NCBI GenBank assembly: GCA_934500705.1
Contig: CAKSTI010000002.1
Coordinates: 164,704 to 228,703, forward strand
Length of the DNA: 64,000 nt
Source: an uncultured Clostridia bacterium
GTDB lineage: Bacteria > Bacillota > Clostridia > UMGS1810
Reading direction: 5' to 3'
Part shown: positions 7,502 through 16,628 of the stretch, piece after piece
Layout: every line of letters begins with the position of its first letter
Position numbering within the stretch: the stretch's first letter is position 1
Notes under the pieces: model-generated
What the model was told of the DNA's origin: nothing
The model's database searches: none
Seen by the model: only the letters and a program-made list of their open reading frames with translations
Position numbers and translations under genes: made by a program

Positions 7502-8641
7502 ATGGAAGTTTATTTGGACAACAGCGCCACAACCAAGCCGTATGACGAGGTTGTAAAGACGGTTGCCGACGTTATGACAAACCTGTACGGCAATCCCTCG
7601 TCACTGCATAGACTGGGCAAAAGTGCCGAGGACGCATTAAACAGCGCACGGGAAACGGTTGCAAAAACGCTTTCGTGCAGAGAAAAGGAGCTTTTTTTTA
7701 CAAGCGGCGGCACCGAGGGCGATAACCTTGCAATCATCGGCTACGCTATGGCAAACAGGAGAGCCGGCAATAGGATAGTTACACAAAAAACGGAGCATAT
7801 GGCAGTGCTCGAAGCGTTTAAATTTTTGGAAACACAGGGATTTGAGGTCTGCCGTGCGGACGTAGGCGCAGACGGCAGAATAAGCGCTGACGAGCTCGAA
7901 AAATATATAGACGATAAAACAATACTTTTAAGCATTATGCACGCAAATAACGAAACGGGAGCGGTTATGCCGATAGATAAAATTTCCGCACTGGCAAAGC
8001 GCAGAGGCTGTGCCCTCCACGTTGACGCCGTGCAGACATACGGCAAACTCGATATAAACGTTAAAAACTTCGGAGCGGATATGCTCACCGTTTCTTCGCA
8101 TAAAATTCACGGCCCGAACGGCGTGGGAGCACTCTATGTCAAGGACGGCATAAAGATAAATCCGCTTATGCTCGGCGGCAAGCAGGAGAGGGGTATGCGC
8201 TCCGGCACGGAGAACCTCGCAGGCATATGCGGTTTTGCAAAGGCGGCGCAGATTGCCTTTGAAAACCGTGAGGAAAATGCGCTTAAAATCGCCCGCCTTA
8301 AAGAGCGTTTGAAAAGCGGCATACTCGGCGGCATAGAGGACGCACACCTCAATTCGCCCGAGGACTCGCTGTGCGCAATACTCAATATTTCATTCCCCGG
8401 AGTAAAGTCCGAGGTGCTGCTTCACGTTTTGGAGTCAAACGGCATATACGTGTCCACAGGCTCGGCGTGCAATTCCAAGAAAAAATTAAGCTACGTGCTC
8501 GGCGCAATGGGACTTTCCGACAAGATAACGGACGGCTCGGTGCGCTTTAGCCTGAGCGAATTTAATACCGAGGAAGAAATAGATTACACCGTCGGCGTTC
8601 TCAAAAGAGAAGTGCCGATACTTAGAAAAATTATGAGATAG
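7502..8641 (+). CDS. Cysteine desulfurase (NifS/IscS-like)
   Basis: 379 residues. PLP enzyme that releases sulfur from cysteine. It shows YLDNSATTKP at the N-terminus, TSGGTEGDN, HVDAVQTYGK, the PLP-lysine region SSHKIHGPNG and the catalytic-cysteine loop STGSACNSKK. The ATG at 7502 follows TTGGAG with good spacing; the in-frame start 15 bp upstream has none. A promoter TTGAAA-17-TAAAAT lies about 50 bp upstream. It sits 11 bp before thiI, so it most likely feeds sulfur to tRNA thiolation. Confidence 0.93.
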   Translation: MEVYLDNSATTKPYDEVVKTVADVMTNLYGNPSSLHRLGKSAEDALNSARETVAKTLSCREKELFFTSGGTEGDNLAIIGYAMANRRAGNRIVTQKTEHMAVLEAFKFLETQGFEVCRADVGADGRISADELEKYIDDKTILLSIMHANNETGAVMPIDKISALAKRRGCALHVDAVQTYGKLDINVKNFGADMLTVSSHKIHGPNGVGALYVKDGIKINPLMLGGKQERGMRSGTENLAGICGFAKAAQIAFENREENALKIARLKERLKSGILGGIEDAHLNSPEDSLCAILNISFPGVKSEVLLHVLESNGIYVSTGSACNSKKKLSYVLGAMGLSDKITDGSVRFSLSEFNTEEEIDYTVGVLKREVPILRKIMR

Positions 8642-8652
8642 GGGACTTTGTT

Positions 8653-9816
8653 TTGAAAAGAATGGTACTTGTAAGGTATGGCGAAATCATATTAAAAGGC
8701 TGTAACCGCCCAATGTTTGAGGACGCCCTTATCCGCAATATAAAGACCGCAATAGCCGATGACGGCGCCGTTAAAATCACCAAGGCGCAGGCTACAATTT
8801 ATATCGAACCGTTAGATGACGACTCGCAGACGGATTCAATCTGCGAAAAGCTGAAAAAGGTTTTCGGCATAGTTTCCATCGTCGTTGCATACAGGACGGA
8901 AAAGAGCGTTGACGCCGCCGCAGAGGAGATTAAAACCTGCTTTGCAAAGGAGCTTTCCGAGGCAAAGACGTTCAAGGTTGAGGCAAAGCGTGCGGATAAA
9001 AAATTCCCGCTCAAATCACCGGAAATATGCGCCGAAGTCGGCGAAAAAGTCCTTGACGCCTTTCCAAACCTCACCGTAAACGTCAAGGAGCCGGACATCA
9101 CCCTACACGTCGAAATGCGTGAGGGCTACGGCTACGTCCACATCGGACGCCAAAAGGGCGCAGGCGGTATGCCGAGCGGAACAAACGGCAAGGCACTTCT
9201 TTTGCTCTCCGGCGGAATAGACAGTCCCGTTGCCGGATATATGATAGGCAAAAGGGGCGTGTCGCTCGAAGCAATTCACTTTTTCAGCTATCCCTACACA
9301 AGCGACAGAGCCAAGGATAAGGTGATGAAACTTGCAAGAATCATCGGCGGATATATGGGCGGTATCAAGGTTCATATCGTGCCGTTTACGGAAATTCAGC
9401 TCCAAATAAGGGACAAATGCCCGGAGGAGCACCTCACCCTCGTTATGAGGAGATTTATGATGCAGATTGCCCAGCGCATAGCGGAAAAAAGGCACTGCAC
9501 CGCACTTGTCACCGGCGAGAGCATAGGTCAGGTGGCAAGCCAGACAATGAGCGCACTTGCCGTTACCGATGACGCTGTTACAATGCCCGTTTTCAGACCG
9601 CTTATCGGTATGGATAAAGAGGAAATTGTTGAGATTTCACGTAAGATAGATACCTTTGAAACATCAATTCTGCCCTACGAGGACTGCTGTACGGTGTTTA
9701 CACCCAAGCACCCGTCCACCAAACCGAGATTAAATAAGGTCGTGGCGTCGCAAAACCTTCTGGACTGCGAACGGCTCATAAATGAGGCGGTCGAGGGCAC
9801 CGTCATTGCCGAATAG
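8653..9816 (+). CDS. thiI: tRNA 4-thiouridine sulfurtransferase ThiI
   Basis: 387 residues: an N-terminal ferredoxin-like and THUMP region (RYGEIILKGCNRPMFED) followed by a PP-loop ATPase (LLLSGGIDSPVAGYM) and the family motif LPYEDCCTVFTPKHP. No C-terminal rhodanese domain, as usual in Firmicutes. TTG at 8653 has GGGGAC at good distance; ATG 8662 is an alternative. It is co-transcribed with the cysteine desulfurase, its likely sulfur donor, to make s4U in tRNA. Confidence 0.94.
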   Translation: MKRMVLVRYGEIILKGCNRPMFEDALIRNIKTAIADDGAVKITKAQATIYIEPLDDDSQTDSICEKLKKVFGIVSIVVAYRTEKSVDAAAEEIKTCFAKELSEAKTFKVEAKRADKKFPLKSPEICAEVGEKVLDAFPNLTVNVKEPDITLHVEMREGYGYVHIGRQKGAGGMPSGTNGKALLLLSGGIDSPVAGYMIGKRGVSLEAIHFFSYPYTSDRAKDKVMKLARIIGGYMGGIKVHIVPFTEIQLQIRDKCPEEHLTLVMRRFMMQIAQRIAEKRHCTALVTGESIGQVASQTMSALAVTDDAVTMPVFRPLIGMDKEEIVEISRKIDTFETSILPYEDCCTVFTPKHPSTKPRLNKVVASQNLLDCERLINEAVEGTVIAE

Positions 9817-9827
9817 GAGGCATTACA

Positions 9828-10331
9828 TTGACAGATTATGATTTAAAGTCGGCACAAACGTGCGACATTCTCGCCAAAAGCGTGTACGAAAAACTCCTTA
9901 AAAAGGGTATGAAAATCACCACGGCGGAAAGCTGTACCGGAGGTATGCTCGCCTCTGCGCTTACCGATATTGCAGGCGTTAGCGAGTGCTACGGCTTCGG
10001 CTTTGTGACATATGCCAACGAGGCTAAGGAAAAGCTCCTCGGCGTAGGGAGCGCAACGCTCGATAAATACGGCGCAGTGAGCGAACAGACGGCGTCAGAG
10101 ATGGCGCAGGGCGCACTCAAAGCCGCAAATGCGGACATTGCGCTCTCCGTAACGGGCATTGCCGGGCCGGACGGCGGAACGGACGAAAAGCCGGTCGGAC
10201 TTGTGTATATCGGCTTTGCAACAAAAGAGAATACAACCGCATACAAAAACGTGTTTTCCGGTGACAGGCGCACCGTGCGCATACAAACCGTCAACACCGC
10301 TCTTGAAATTGCGGACAGATATTTAGATTGA
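9828..10331 (+). CDS. pncC: Nicotinamide-nucleotide amidase (CinA C-terminal domain protein)
   Basis: 167 residues covering only the CinA C-terminal amidase domain: TTAESCTGGMLASALTDIAG at the N-terminal third, and SVTGIAGPDGGTDEKPVGLVY. It deamidates NMN in the pyridine nucleotide cycle. The MoaB-like N-terminal half of full CinA (about 410 residues) is absent. TTG start after AGGAGG. Placement directly before recA matches the common cinA-recA arrangement. Confidence 0.92.
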   Translation: MTDYDLKSAQTCDILAKSVYEKLLKKGMKITTAESCTGGMLASALTDIAGVSECYGFGFVTYANEAKEKLLGVGSATLDKYGAVSEQTASEMAQGALKAANADIALSVTGIAGPDGGTDEKPVGLVYIGFATKENTTAYKNVFSGDRRTVRIQTVNTALEIADRYLD

Positions 10332-10344
10332 AAGGTGAGTAAAT

Positions 10345-11451
10345 ATGGCAAAAGAGAAAATGGAGATAAAGACCGCAAACAATGCCGGCGGAAAGTCCGA
10401 GGCCATTGATGCGGCTCTTGCTCAGATAGAAAAAACATTCGGCGAAGGCTCGATTATGAGGCTCGGCAATGCGCCTATGAAGCAGATTGAGGTAATATCC
10501 ACAGGCGCACTCAGCCTTGACATCGCCCTCGGCGTGGGCGGCGTGCCCAGAGGCAGAATAACCGAGATATACGGCCCGGAGTCGTCGGGTAAAACCACCG
10601 TCGCTCTGCACATCATCGCAGAGGCGCAAAAGAACGGCGGCGAGGCGGCATTCATAGACGCAGAGCACGCCCTCGACCCCGATTACGCACAGGCTCTCGG
10701 CGTGGATATTGACAGACTTATCGTGTCACAGCCGGACAACGGCGAACAGGCGCTCGAAATTGCCGAGGCACTCGCAAGGAGCGGCGCCGTTGACGTCATA
10801 ATAGTAGACTCCGTTGCCGCACTCGTTCCCAAGGCGGAAATCGCAGGCACAATGGGCGACTCGCACGTGGGATTGCACGCAAGGCTTATGAGCCAGGCAC
10901 TGAGGAAGCTCACAAGCATACTCAACAAGACCAACACTGCGGCGATATTTATAAACCAGCTGCGTGAAAAGGTGGGCGTAATGTTCGGCAACCCCGAGGT
11001 TACCACAGGCGGCAGAGCGCTCAAATTCTACTCCACCGTCAGAATTGACGTCCGCAGAATAGAGTCCATCAAGGACGCAAGCGGAATAATCGGTAACAGA
11101 ACAAGGGCAAAGGTTGTTAAAAATAAGGTTGCTCCCCCGTTTAAAGAGGCGGAGTTTGACATAATGTTCGGCGAGGGAATATCCAAAGAGGGCAACGTCA
11201 TAGACATCGGCGTTCTCTACGACGTCGTGCAAAAGGGCGGTTCGTGGTATTCCTACAACGGCGACAGAATAGGCCAGGGCAGAGACAGGGTTAAGGAATT
11301 TTTAAAGGAACACCCCGAAATCACCGAGGAAATATACAACAAAATTATGGATAAAGTAAAAGAGGAAAAGCAGGAGAAGGAACGCCTTGCCGCCGAGAGA
11401 GCCGCAAGGATTAACGAACGTCTTCACCCGACCGAAAGCACAGAGGAATAA
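10345..11451 (+). CDS. recA: Recombinase A
   Basis: 368 residues, standard length. Walker A GPESSGKT at 77-84, Walker B VIIVDSVAAL, DNA-binding loops and NQLREKVGVMFGNPE are all intact. It catalyses strand exchange and stimulates LexA or CI autocleavage, which links it to the CI-like repressor of the prophage at 44.3 kb. No intein. Followed 3 bp later by recX. Confidence 0.98.
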   Translation: MAKEKMEIKTANNAGGKSEAIDAALAQIEKTFGEGSIMRLGNAPMKQIEVISTGALSLDIALGVGGVPRGRITEIYGPESSGKTTVALHIIAEAQKNGGEAAFIDAEHALDPDYAQALGVDIDRLIVSQPDNGEQALEIAEALARSGAVDVIIVDSVAALVPKAEIAGTMGDSHVGLHARLMSQALRKLTSILNKTNTAAIFINQLREKVGVMFGNPEVTTGGRALKFYSTVRIDVRRIESIKDASGIIGNRTRAKVVKNKVAPPFKEAEFDIMFGEGISKEGNVIDIGVLYDVVQKGGSWYSYNGDRIGQGRDRVKEFLKEHPEITEEIYNKIMDKVKEEKQEKERLAAERAARINERLHPTESTEE

Positions 11452-11454
11452 GCT

Positions 11455-12093
11455 ATGACCATAACCGATGTTTGCCCGCAGAAAAACAGCGACAGCCGTG
11501 TCAGCGTGTTTCTGGACGGCGAATACGCCTTTTCGCTCGATGAGGTTGACGCACTTGTTATGGGCATCAAAAAGGGCAGGGAACTTGACGAAAACCTGCT
11601 TGAAAAATGCCGTTTTCTCTCCTCTGCGGCAAAGGCAAAGGAAAAGGCTCTTGCATTTGTGGCACGCAAACCCGCAACAAGAAAGATGGTTCGTGATATG
11701 CTCCTGTCAAAGGGCTTTGACGCCGACGCCGCAGACTGTGCGTGCGATGAGCTGGAAGAATTCGGATACATAGACGACAGCAACTATGCGCTCCTGTTTT
11801 TGGAGTACGCAGAGCAAAAAATGTGGGGCGAGAGAAAGGTGCGCTATGAGCTTGCGCAAAAGGGCGTTTCCAAAGAGATAATAGAGGACGCAATAGCACA
11901 AATGCCTCAAACGGATACCAACACCCTTGCGGAGGCAATGACGGAAAAATACCGTGGCTCGGACTTTGCCGACATTCGCACAAAACAGCGTGTTCAGCGC
12001 TACTTTGTGTCCCGTGGATTTGACTGGTCTGCGGTAAACTCGGCGCTTGCAATCTGCATACAACAGCAAAGGAATGATAACTTAAATGACTAA
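11455..12093 (+). CDS. recX: RecA regulator RecX
   Basis: 212 residues with the tandem three-helix repeats of RecX (AFVARKPATRKMVRDMLLSKG; YALLFLEYAEQKMWGERKVRYEL). It modulates RecA filaments. It directly follows recA and overlaps rimO by 8 bp. Confidence 0.92.
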   Translation: MTITDVCPQKNSDSRVSVFLDGEYAFSLDEVDALVMGIKKGRELDENLLEKCRFLSSAAKAKEKALAFVARKPATRKMVRDMLLSKGFDADAADCACDELEEFGYIDDSNYALLFLEYAEQKMWGERKVRYELAQKGVSKEIIEDAIAQMPQTDTNTLAEAMTEKYRGSDFADIRTKQRVQRYFVSRGFDWSAVNSALAICIQQQRNDNLND

Positions 12094-13423
12094 AAAAATA
12101 GGTTTTGTGTCGCTCGGCTGTGCCAAAAACCTCACCGATACGGAAACTATGCTCGGCATACTCAGCCGTGACGGATTTGAGATTACTGCGGACGCCGGCG
12201 AGGCGGATGTCATTGTGGTGAATACCTGCGCATTTATAGACAGCGCAAAGGAGGAGTCCATAAACGCCATTTTGGAAATGGCGCAGTATAAGGAGAAAAA
12301 CTGCGAACTTCTCATAGTCACCGGCTGTCTTGCACAGCGATACCGTGAGGACATCGAGAGGGAGCTTAGCGAGGTTGACATAGTGCTCGGCACGTCCGAC
12401 TATGACAAAATCGCCGAGGTGATAGCGGATTTTTACGCCGACGGAAGTAAAAATTCCTCCGTCAGCGACGTCAATACCAACGTTGACTATGACCTTCCGA
12501 GAGTGGTTACAACGCCCGATTATACGGCGTATTTAAAGATTGCCGACGGGTGTGATAACTTTTGCACCTATTGCATAATACCAAAGCTTCGGGGTAAATT
12601 TCGCAGCCGCCCTGCCGAGAGTATTCTTGCCGAGGCACGCACGCTTGCCAAAGGCGGCGCAAAGGAAATTATACTCGTTGCACAGGATACCGCCTGCTAC
12701 GGCAAAGACACGGGCGAGAGCCTTGCCGCACTTTTACGCAGTCTTTCCGGTATTGACGGCGTGCAGTGGATAAGGCTTCAATACTGCTACCCGGAGAATA
12801 TAACCGATGAGCTTATAGATGAGATTGCACAAAATCCAAAGGTGGTAAAATACCTTGATATGCCGCTCCAACACGTGAGCGACGCCGTATTAAAGCGTAT
12901 GGGCAGACGCAGCCGCCTTGATGAAATAAAGAGCCTTATTGATAAAATCAGACGCAAAATCCCAAACGTTGCCATAAGGACGTCGATTATAGTCGGCTTT
13001 CCCGGTGAGAGTGAGGAGGATTTTAATACGCTTAAAGACTTTGTCGCACAATATCACCTCGACAGGGTGGGAGTGTTTACCTACTCGCAGGAGGAGGGCA
13101 CACCGGCGGCGGAGTTTGACGGGCAGATTGCAGACGATGTAAAACAGAACCGCTATGACGAACTTATGAGCGTTCAGCGCAAAGTGTCGCTTGAAAATAA
13201 CGAGAGGAAAATCGGTACCGTCTGCCCCTGCATAGCAGAGGGCTACGATGACGAAAACCTCTGCTACGTCGGCAGAACCTATGCCGATACGCCCGACGTT
13301 GACGGTGCGGCGTATATTTACAGCGACCGTGAGCTTGTCGCCGGAGAAATTGTTGATGTAAAGATTTTGGATACAGACGAATATGATGTTACAGGAGAGG
13401 TGCAAGATGAATTTACCGAATAA
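12086..13423 (+). CDS. rimO: Ribosomal protein S12 methylthiotransferase RimO
   Basis: 445 residues. MTTase N-terminal domain (FVSLGCAKNLTDTE, VVNTCAFIDSAKEES, TGCLAQRY) with its three Cys, radical SAM motif CDNFCTYC near residue 157, and a C-terminal TRAM-like domain. It methylthiolates an aspartate of ribosomal protein S12. SLGCAKN and the following NLTDTE favour RimO over MiaB. Overlaps recX and pgsA. Confidence 0.94.
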   Translation: MTKKIGFVSLGCAKNLTDTETMLGILSRDGFEITADAGEADVIVVNTCAFIDSAKEESINAILEMAQYKEKNCELLIVTGCLAQRYREDIERELSEVDIVLGTSDYDKIAEVIADFYADGSKNSSVSDVNTNVDYDLPRVVTTPDYTAYLKIADGCDNFCTYCIIPKLRGKFRSRPAESILAEARTLAKGGAKEIILVAQDTACYGKDTGESLAALLRSLSGIDGVQWIRLQYCYPENITDELIDEIAQNPKVVKYLDMPLQHVSDAVLKRMGRRSRLDEIKSLIDKIRRKIPNVAIRTSIIVGFPGESEEDFNTLKDFVAQYHLDRVGVFTYSQEEGTPAAEFDGQIADDVKQNRYDELMSVQRKVSLENNERKIGTVCPCIAEGYDDENLCYVGRTYADTPDVDGAAYIYSDRELVAGEIVDVKILDTDEYDVTGEVQDEFTE

Positions 13424-13964
13424 AATTACCTTGGCAAGAATATTTTTAATACCCGTTTTTATGGTTGTCCTTATGTGCGGAGAGTACGCCGGATGGGCGT
13501 ATGCGCCGTATGCCGGAGCGTTTGTGTTTGCGCTCGCATCGCTTACCGACGGCATAGACGGCCACATTGCAAGGAGCCGTGGACTGGTTACGGACTTCGG
13601 CAAGTTTTTAGACCCGCTTGCAGACAAACTGCTCGTTTCCACTGCGCTTATCTGCTATGTTCAGCTTGACTTGATACCGGCGTATATGGCGGTAATAATC
13701 ATTGCAAGGGAGTTTATGGTTACGGGTCTGCGCACCGTTGCGGCGTCAAAGGGCATTGTTATGGCGGCGGTTATGACGGGCAAGATTAAGACAACCATTC
13801 AGATAATTGCAATTATTCTCACTGCCGTTGCATCGAATATGACGTTTACAGTCTGCTCCTATCCGGCAGTCGGATTTGTTTCTATGGCAATAGCCACACT
13901 CTTTACCATATATTCGGGCATTGAGTATATGGCAAAGAATTGGGATTTGCTCAGTGATATGTGA
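13407..13964 (+). CDS. pgsA: CDP-diacylglycerol--glycerol-3-phosphate 3-phosphatidyltransferase
   Basis: 185-residue membrane protein with MNLPNKITLARI at the N-terminus and the CDP-alcohol phosphotransferase motif (TDGIDGHIARS ... DFGKFLDPLADK). It makes phosphatidylglycerol phosphate. ATG 13407 after GGAGAGG gives the family start; the frame opens upstream inside rimO, with which it overlaps by 17 bp. Confidence 0.93.
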   Translation: MNLPNKITLARIFLIPVFMVVLMCGEYAGWAYAPYAGAFVFALASLTDGIDGHIARSRGLVTDFGKFLDPLADKLLVSTALICYVQLDLIPAYMAVIIIAREFMVTGLRTVAASKGIVMAAVMTGKIKTTIQIIAIILTAVASNMTFTVCSYPAVGFVSMAIATLFTIYSGIEYMAKNWDLLSDM

Positions 13965-13972
13965 GGGATTTT

Positions 13973-15145
13973 ATGTTAGACGGTATAGTCAGAATTTTTA
14001 TAAAAGACAGCGATAACGTAAAGTCAGCCGCCGTCCGTGAAGCACACGGACGGCTTGCCGGCATTATAGGTATACTTTGCAATTTGCTTTTGTTTTTTAC
14101 AAAGCTGATTGCGGGACTTGTGTTTTCCAGTATCTCCGTTACTGCGGACGCTGTCAACAATTTGTCGGACGCACTGTCGTCCGTCATTGCCACGGTCAGC
14201 TTTAAGCTGTCCAACAAGCCTGCCGATGAGGAGCACCCGTACGGCCACAGGAGAATTGAATACGTTGCGGGAATGTTGGTGTCCATAATCATTTTGTTTA
14301 TAGGTTACGAGCTTTTGCGCACTTCTGTGGATAAAATCATTCACCCGTCGGACACGGGCTTCGGCGCAGTTGTGGTTGCCGTGCTCTGCTTTTCGGTTCT
14401 GGTTAAATTCTTTATGAACAGAATGTACCTCTTTATTGCCGGCAAGATTAACTCAACCGTGCTCAAAGCCACCGCACAGGACAGCATAAACGATGTTTAC
14501 AGCACCGCCGCCGTTCTTGTTTCCGCCGTGGTTTCAAAGATAAGCGGAGTAAACCTTGACGGGTATATGGGTGTGCTTGTTTCGCTTTTTATAATGTATT
14601 CGGGCGTCTCGCTCATTAAGGAAACGCTCAATCCGCTGCTCGGCACAATGCCCGACCACGAGCTTGTAAAGCTGATTGAGCAAAAGATTTTAAGCTATGA
14701 CGGCATCTTGGGCATACACGACCTTATGGTGCACAACTACGGCCCCGACCGCACCTATGCGTCGGTTCACGCCGAGGTGGACGCCAAAGAGGACGTGCTT
14801 GTGAGCCACGATATAATAGACAACATAGAGCGTGACTTTTTGCAGGAGCAGGGCATACACCTTGTAATTCACTTAGACCCCATAGTCACTGACGACGAAA
14901 ACGTGACCGCCCTTAGGGAAAAGGTGTGCGCAATTATAAGTGCGGTTGAGCCGAGGCTGTCTTTTCACGATTTCCGTGTGGTTTTCGGTCAGACGCACAC
15001 AAACCTTATCTTTGACCTCGTTGTGCCGTACAGTATGAAGGTGAGCGACAAACAGCTCGGCGAGCGCATCTCGTCAGATGTTCGGCGTGAAATCGGCGAT
15101 AGTTACTGCTGTGTCATCTCGTTTGACAGAGAGTATTGCAAATAG
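13973..15145 (+). CDS. Cation diffusion facilitator family transporter
   Basis: 390 residues with six predicted membrane segments. Metal-site motifs are ADAVNNLSDALSS in TM2 and the paired AQDSINDVYST in TM5, plus HPYGHRRIEYV. A cytoplasmic C-terminal domain from about residue 215 may dimerise and sense metal. Likely exports a divalent cation (Zn, Mn or Fe) against protons; the metal cannot be told. ATG 13973 after GAGGG preferred to GTG 13961. Confidence 0.9.
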   Translation: MLDGIVRIFIKDSDNVKSAAVREAHGRLAGIIGILCNLLLFFTKLIAGLVFSSISVTADAVNNLSDALSSVIATVSFKLSNKPADEEHPYGHRRIEYVAGMLVSIIILFIGYELLRTSVDKIIHPSDTGFGAVVVAVLCFSVLVKFFMNRMYLFIAGKINSTVLKATAQDSINDVYSTAAVLVSAVVSKISGVNLDGYMGVLVSLFIMYSGVSLIKETLNPLLGTMPDHELVKLIEQKILSYDGILGIHDLMVHNYGPDRTYASVHAEVDAKEDVLVSHDIIDNIERDFLQEQGIHLVIHLDPIVTDDENVTALREKVCAIISAVEPRLSFHDFRVVFGQTHTNLIFDLVVPYSMKVSDKQLGERISSDVRREIGDSYCCVISFDREYCK

Positions 15146-15160
15146 CGGAGGTGAGCGTAA

Positions 15161-15364
15161 ATGTTTGCGGCAATAGACAAAGTTGACGGCGAGCTCGTCA
15201 CCGCCGTTGCCGATAACGGAAAGAGCTTTGTAATCCCACGTGCCGTCCTGCCCGATGCGTGCGAGGGTGACGTGATTTCCATAGAAATTGACAGAGCCGA
15301 AACCGAACGGCGGCTCAAAAACTCGCAAAATAAGCTGAAATCGCTGTTCGGCGGCGATAAATAG
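15161..15364 (+). CDS. DUF3006-like small protein
   Basis: 67 residues, MFAAIDKVDGELVTAVADN onward, matching the short OB-like DUF3006 pattern (D-x-x-x-G-x-x-V-x-x-x, CEGDVISIEIDR). It lies 15 bp after the CDF transporter behind GGAGGTGA. Function unknown. Confidence 0.65.
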   Translation: MFAAIDKVDGELVTAVADNGKSFVIPRAVLPDACEGDVISIEIDRAETERRLKNSQNKLKSLFGGDK

Positions 15365-15388
15365 GTTATTTTTGTGCAATATTCCCCT

Positions 15389-15417
15389 TTGAAAAAATAT
15401 GTCAAAAGTGGTAAAAT
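15389..15417 (+). promoter_or_regulatory. Promoter of the CarD-like gene
   Basis: TTGAAA 15389-15394, 17-bp spacer, TAAAAT 15412-15417. It lies about 50 bp before the ATG at 15467. Confidence 0.65.
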
Positions 15418-15466
15418 ATATATATGGAAATTGACATAGGTATCGGCTGCGTTGAAAGGAAAGATT

Positions 15467-15979
15467 ATGATTGACGAATTTAAAATAGGGGAATATGTTT
15501 TGTATGCAAAGGACGGCGTGTGCCTCGTGGAGGACATCGCTCCGCTCGACTTTTCGCCGGACAAGCCGTATTATATCTTAAAACCGGTAAACTCCAAAGG
15601 TTCTACCGTCTACGTGCCCACCGACAGCGAAAAGCTCGTGTCCAAAATGCACCGCCTTATGAATAAGGCAGAGATTGACGACTTGCTTTTAAACACAAGG
15701 GGCAAAGTCATCAAGTGGATAGACTCCAAGCCGGAGAGGACGGAGTATTTTAACGAAATCATCGCCGAGGCAAACCGCCAGAAATTGGTTTTGCTTGTGC
15801 GTTGCCTGTACTTAAAGCGCAGTGAAAAGCTGTCGGCAAAAAAGCACCTCTGTGCCTCTGACGAAAGCATATTAAAAACTGCGGAAAAATTAATCAGAGA
15901 GGAATTTGCCTACGCCCTGTCGTGCAGTGAGGACAGCGTGGGAGATTATATACGTGCAAAGCTCAATGTTGCACGGTAG
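15467..15979 (+). CDS. CarD/TRCF-RID-like transcription regulator
   Basis: 170 residues. The N-terminal 60 residues (FKIGEYVLYAKDGVCLVEDI ... YILKPVNSKGSTVYVP) form the Tudor-like RNA-polymerase interaction domain of CarD and Mfd; a helical C-terminal domain follows. It probably binds RNAP beta at promoters. ATG 15467 after AAAGGAAAG. Its TAG stop is formed by the first bases of the mobile element that abuts it (15978 onward), so the original C-terminus may have been slightly different. Confidence 0.8.
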   Translation: MIDEFKIGEYVLYAKDGVCLVEDIAPLDFSPDKPYYILKPVNSKGSTVYVPTDSEKLVSKMHRLMNKAEIDDLLLNTRGKVIKWIDSKPERTEYFNEIIAEANRQKLVLLVRCLYLKRSEKLSAKKHLCASDESILKTAEKLIREEFAYALSCSEDSVGDYIRAKLNVAR

Positions 15980-16253
15980 GCAGGAGAGAGCTGAACTTAC
16001 ATTGGTTTCACATAACAATTTTCCCCGTAACGGCAGTAAATTCCTTGAAAATACGACAGTATTCCCTGCGTAATTTACTTTGTTACAGAAAAAATTGCTT
16101 ATGTGAAACTGCGAGCACCTGCTCGGCTGAATTTTTGCAAAGAATTTCGGTGCGTAAGGGTGCAGGCGGGCTGACGCCCGTCAAAGCCGACAAGGCGGAA
16201 GGCTTTGTGAAAATTCAGTCGACAGGCAATGCAAGTTCAACTCTCTCCTGCCT
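15978..16253 (-). mobile_element. 276-bp three-way-junction element, copy A (inverted)
   Basis: Terminal arms of 27 nt (15978-16004 and 16227-16253) are nearly perfect inverted repeats (outer AGGCAG/CTGCCT, inner CATTG/CAATG). Inside, one long hairpin (GTTTCACATA ... TATGTGAAAC type) and a second branch (CCTGT ... ACAGG type) give a predicted three-way junction. Same length as copies B (43971) and C (45383) but opposite orientation; copy D (60334) is diverged. No transposase frame. A frame across it recurs in copies A-C but is interrupted by a stop in D, so it is taken as non-coding. Confidence 0.8.
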
Positions 16254-16281
16254 AGGCAGTGGGTTCGAGTCCCCACTGCCT
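16254..16281. repeat. T-arm-like hairpin flanking copy A
   Basis: AGGCAGTGGG / CCCACTGCCT around TTCGAGTC: a 10-bp perfect hairpin resembling the T-arm and 3' end of a tRNA. The same sequence follows copy B (44247-44276) and forms the 3' terminal arm of copy C. No complete tRNA can be folded here. Confidence 0.6.
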
Positions 16282-16290
16282 AAATAAACA

Positions 16291-16316
16291 GGGCGGCGCA
16301 TTTTTGCACCGCCGTT
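16291..16316 (-). terminator. Terminator of azlCD
   Basis: Hairpin GGCGG(T)GCA / TGC(G)CCGCC on the minus strand, followed by a T-rich run, right after the azlD stop. Confidence 0.65.
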
Positions 16317-16627
16317 TACATTACATATTTAATTACAACTTCCGCAATTATAACCGCCGTGCAGGACAGCGCCGCAACGGTGACAAGCGACTTTTCCATA
16401 TACGACAGCACCACCGCCGCCGCAAATCCGACAAAGGCGGAAACCTTGTGCGACGTAGCGTAGAATATCGCAGGTATCGTCATAACGCTCAAAACCGCAT
16501 ACGGTATGTAGTAGAGGAAAGACAGAATAAATTTGTTCTTAATTTTCTTTTTAACAAGCACAAGCGGCAACATTCTGATTAAATACGTAACCAGTGCCAT
16601 TGCAAAGAGATACACCGCAAACTTCAT
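16316..16627 (-). CDS. azlD: AzlD-type branched-chain amino acid exporter subunit
   Basis: 103-residue membrane protein with about three to four hydrophobic segments (VYLFAMALVTYLIRMLPLVL; the AzlD RxLP pattern; YYIPYAVLSVMTIPAIF). Start ATG 16627 after GAGGAGGGAG. It is one base downstream of azlC, whose product is the larger subunit; together they export branched-chain amino acids or analogues. Confidence 0.88.
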   Translation of the reverse strand: MKFAVYLFAMALVTYLIRMLPLVLVKKKIKNKFILSFLYYIPYAVLSVMTIPAIFYATSHKVSAFVGFAAAVVLSYMEKSLVTVAALSCTAVIIAEVVIKYVM

Positions 16628-16628
16628 A

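Noticed and set aside
16254..16281. Possible tRNA gene
   Set aside because: Only a T-arm-like hairpin is present. No D-arm, anticodon arm or proper acceptor stem can be folded.
16045..16287. A frame beginning MKIRQYSLRNLLCYRKN that recurs at 16.0, 44.1-44.4 and 45.1-45.6 kb
   Set aside because: It lies across the 276-bp element copies A-C, which are near-identical DNA, so its recurrence is expected. In the diverged copy D a stop codon interrupts it while the stem pairing is kept, so the structure and not the protein is conserved.
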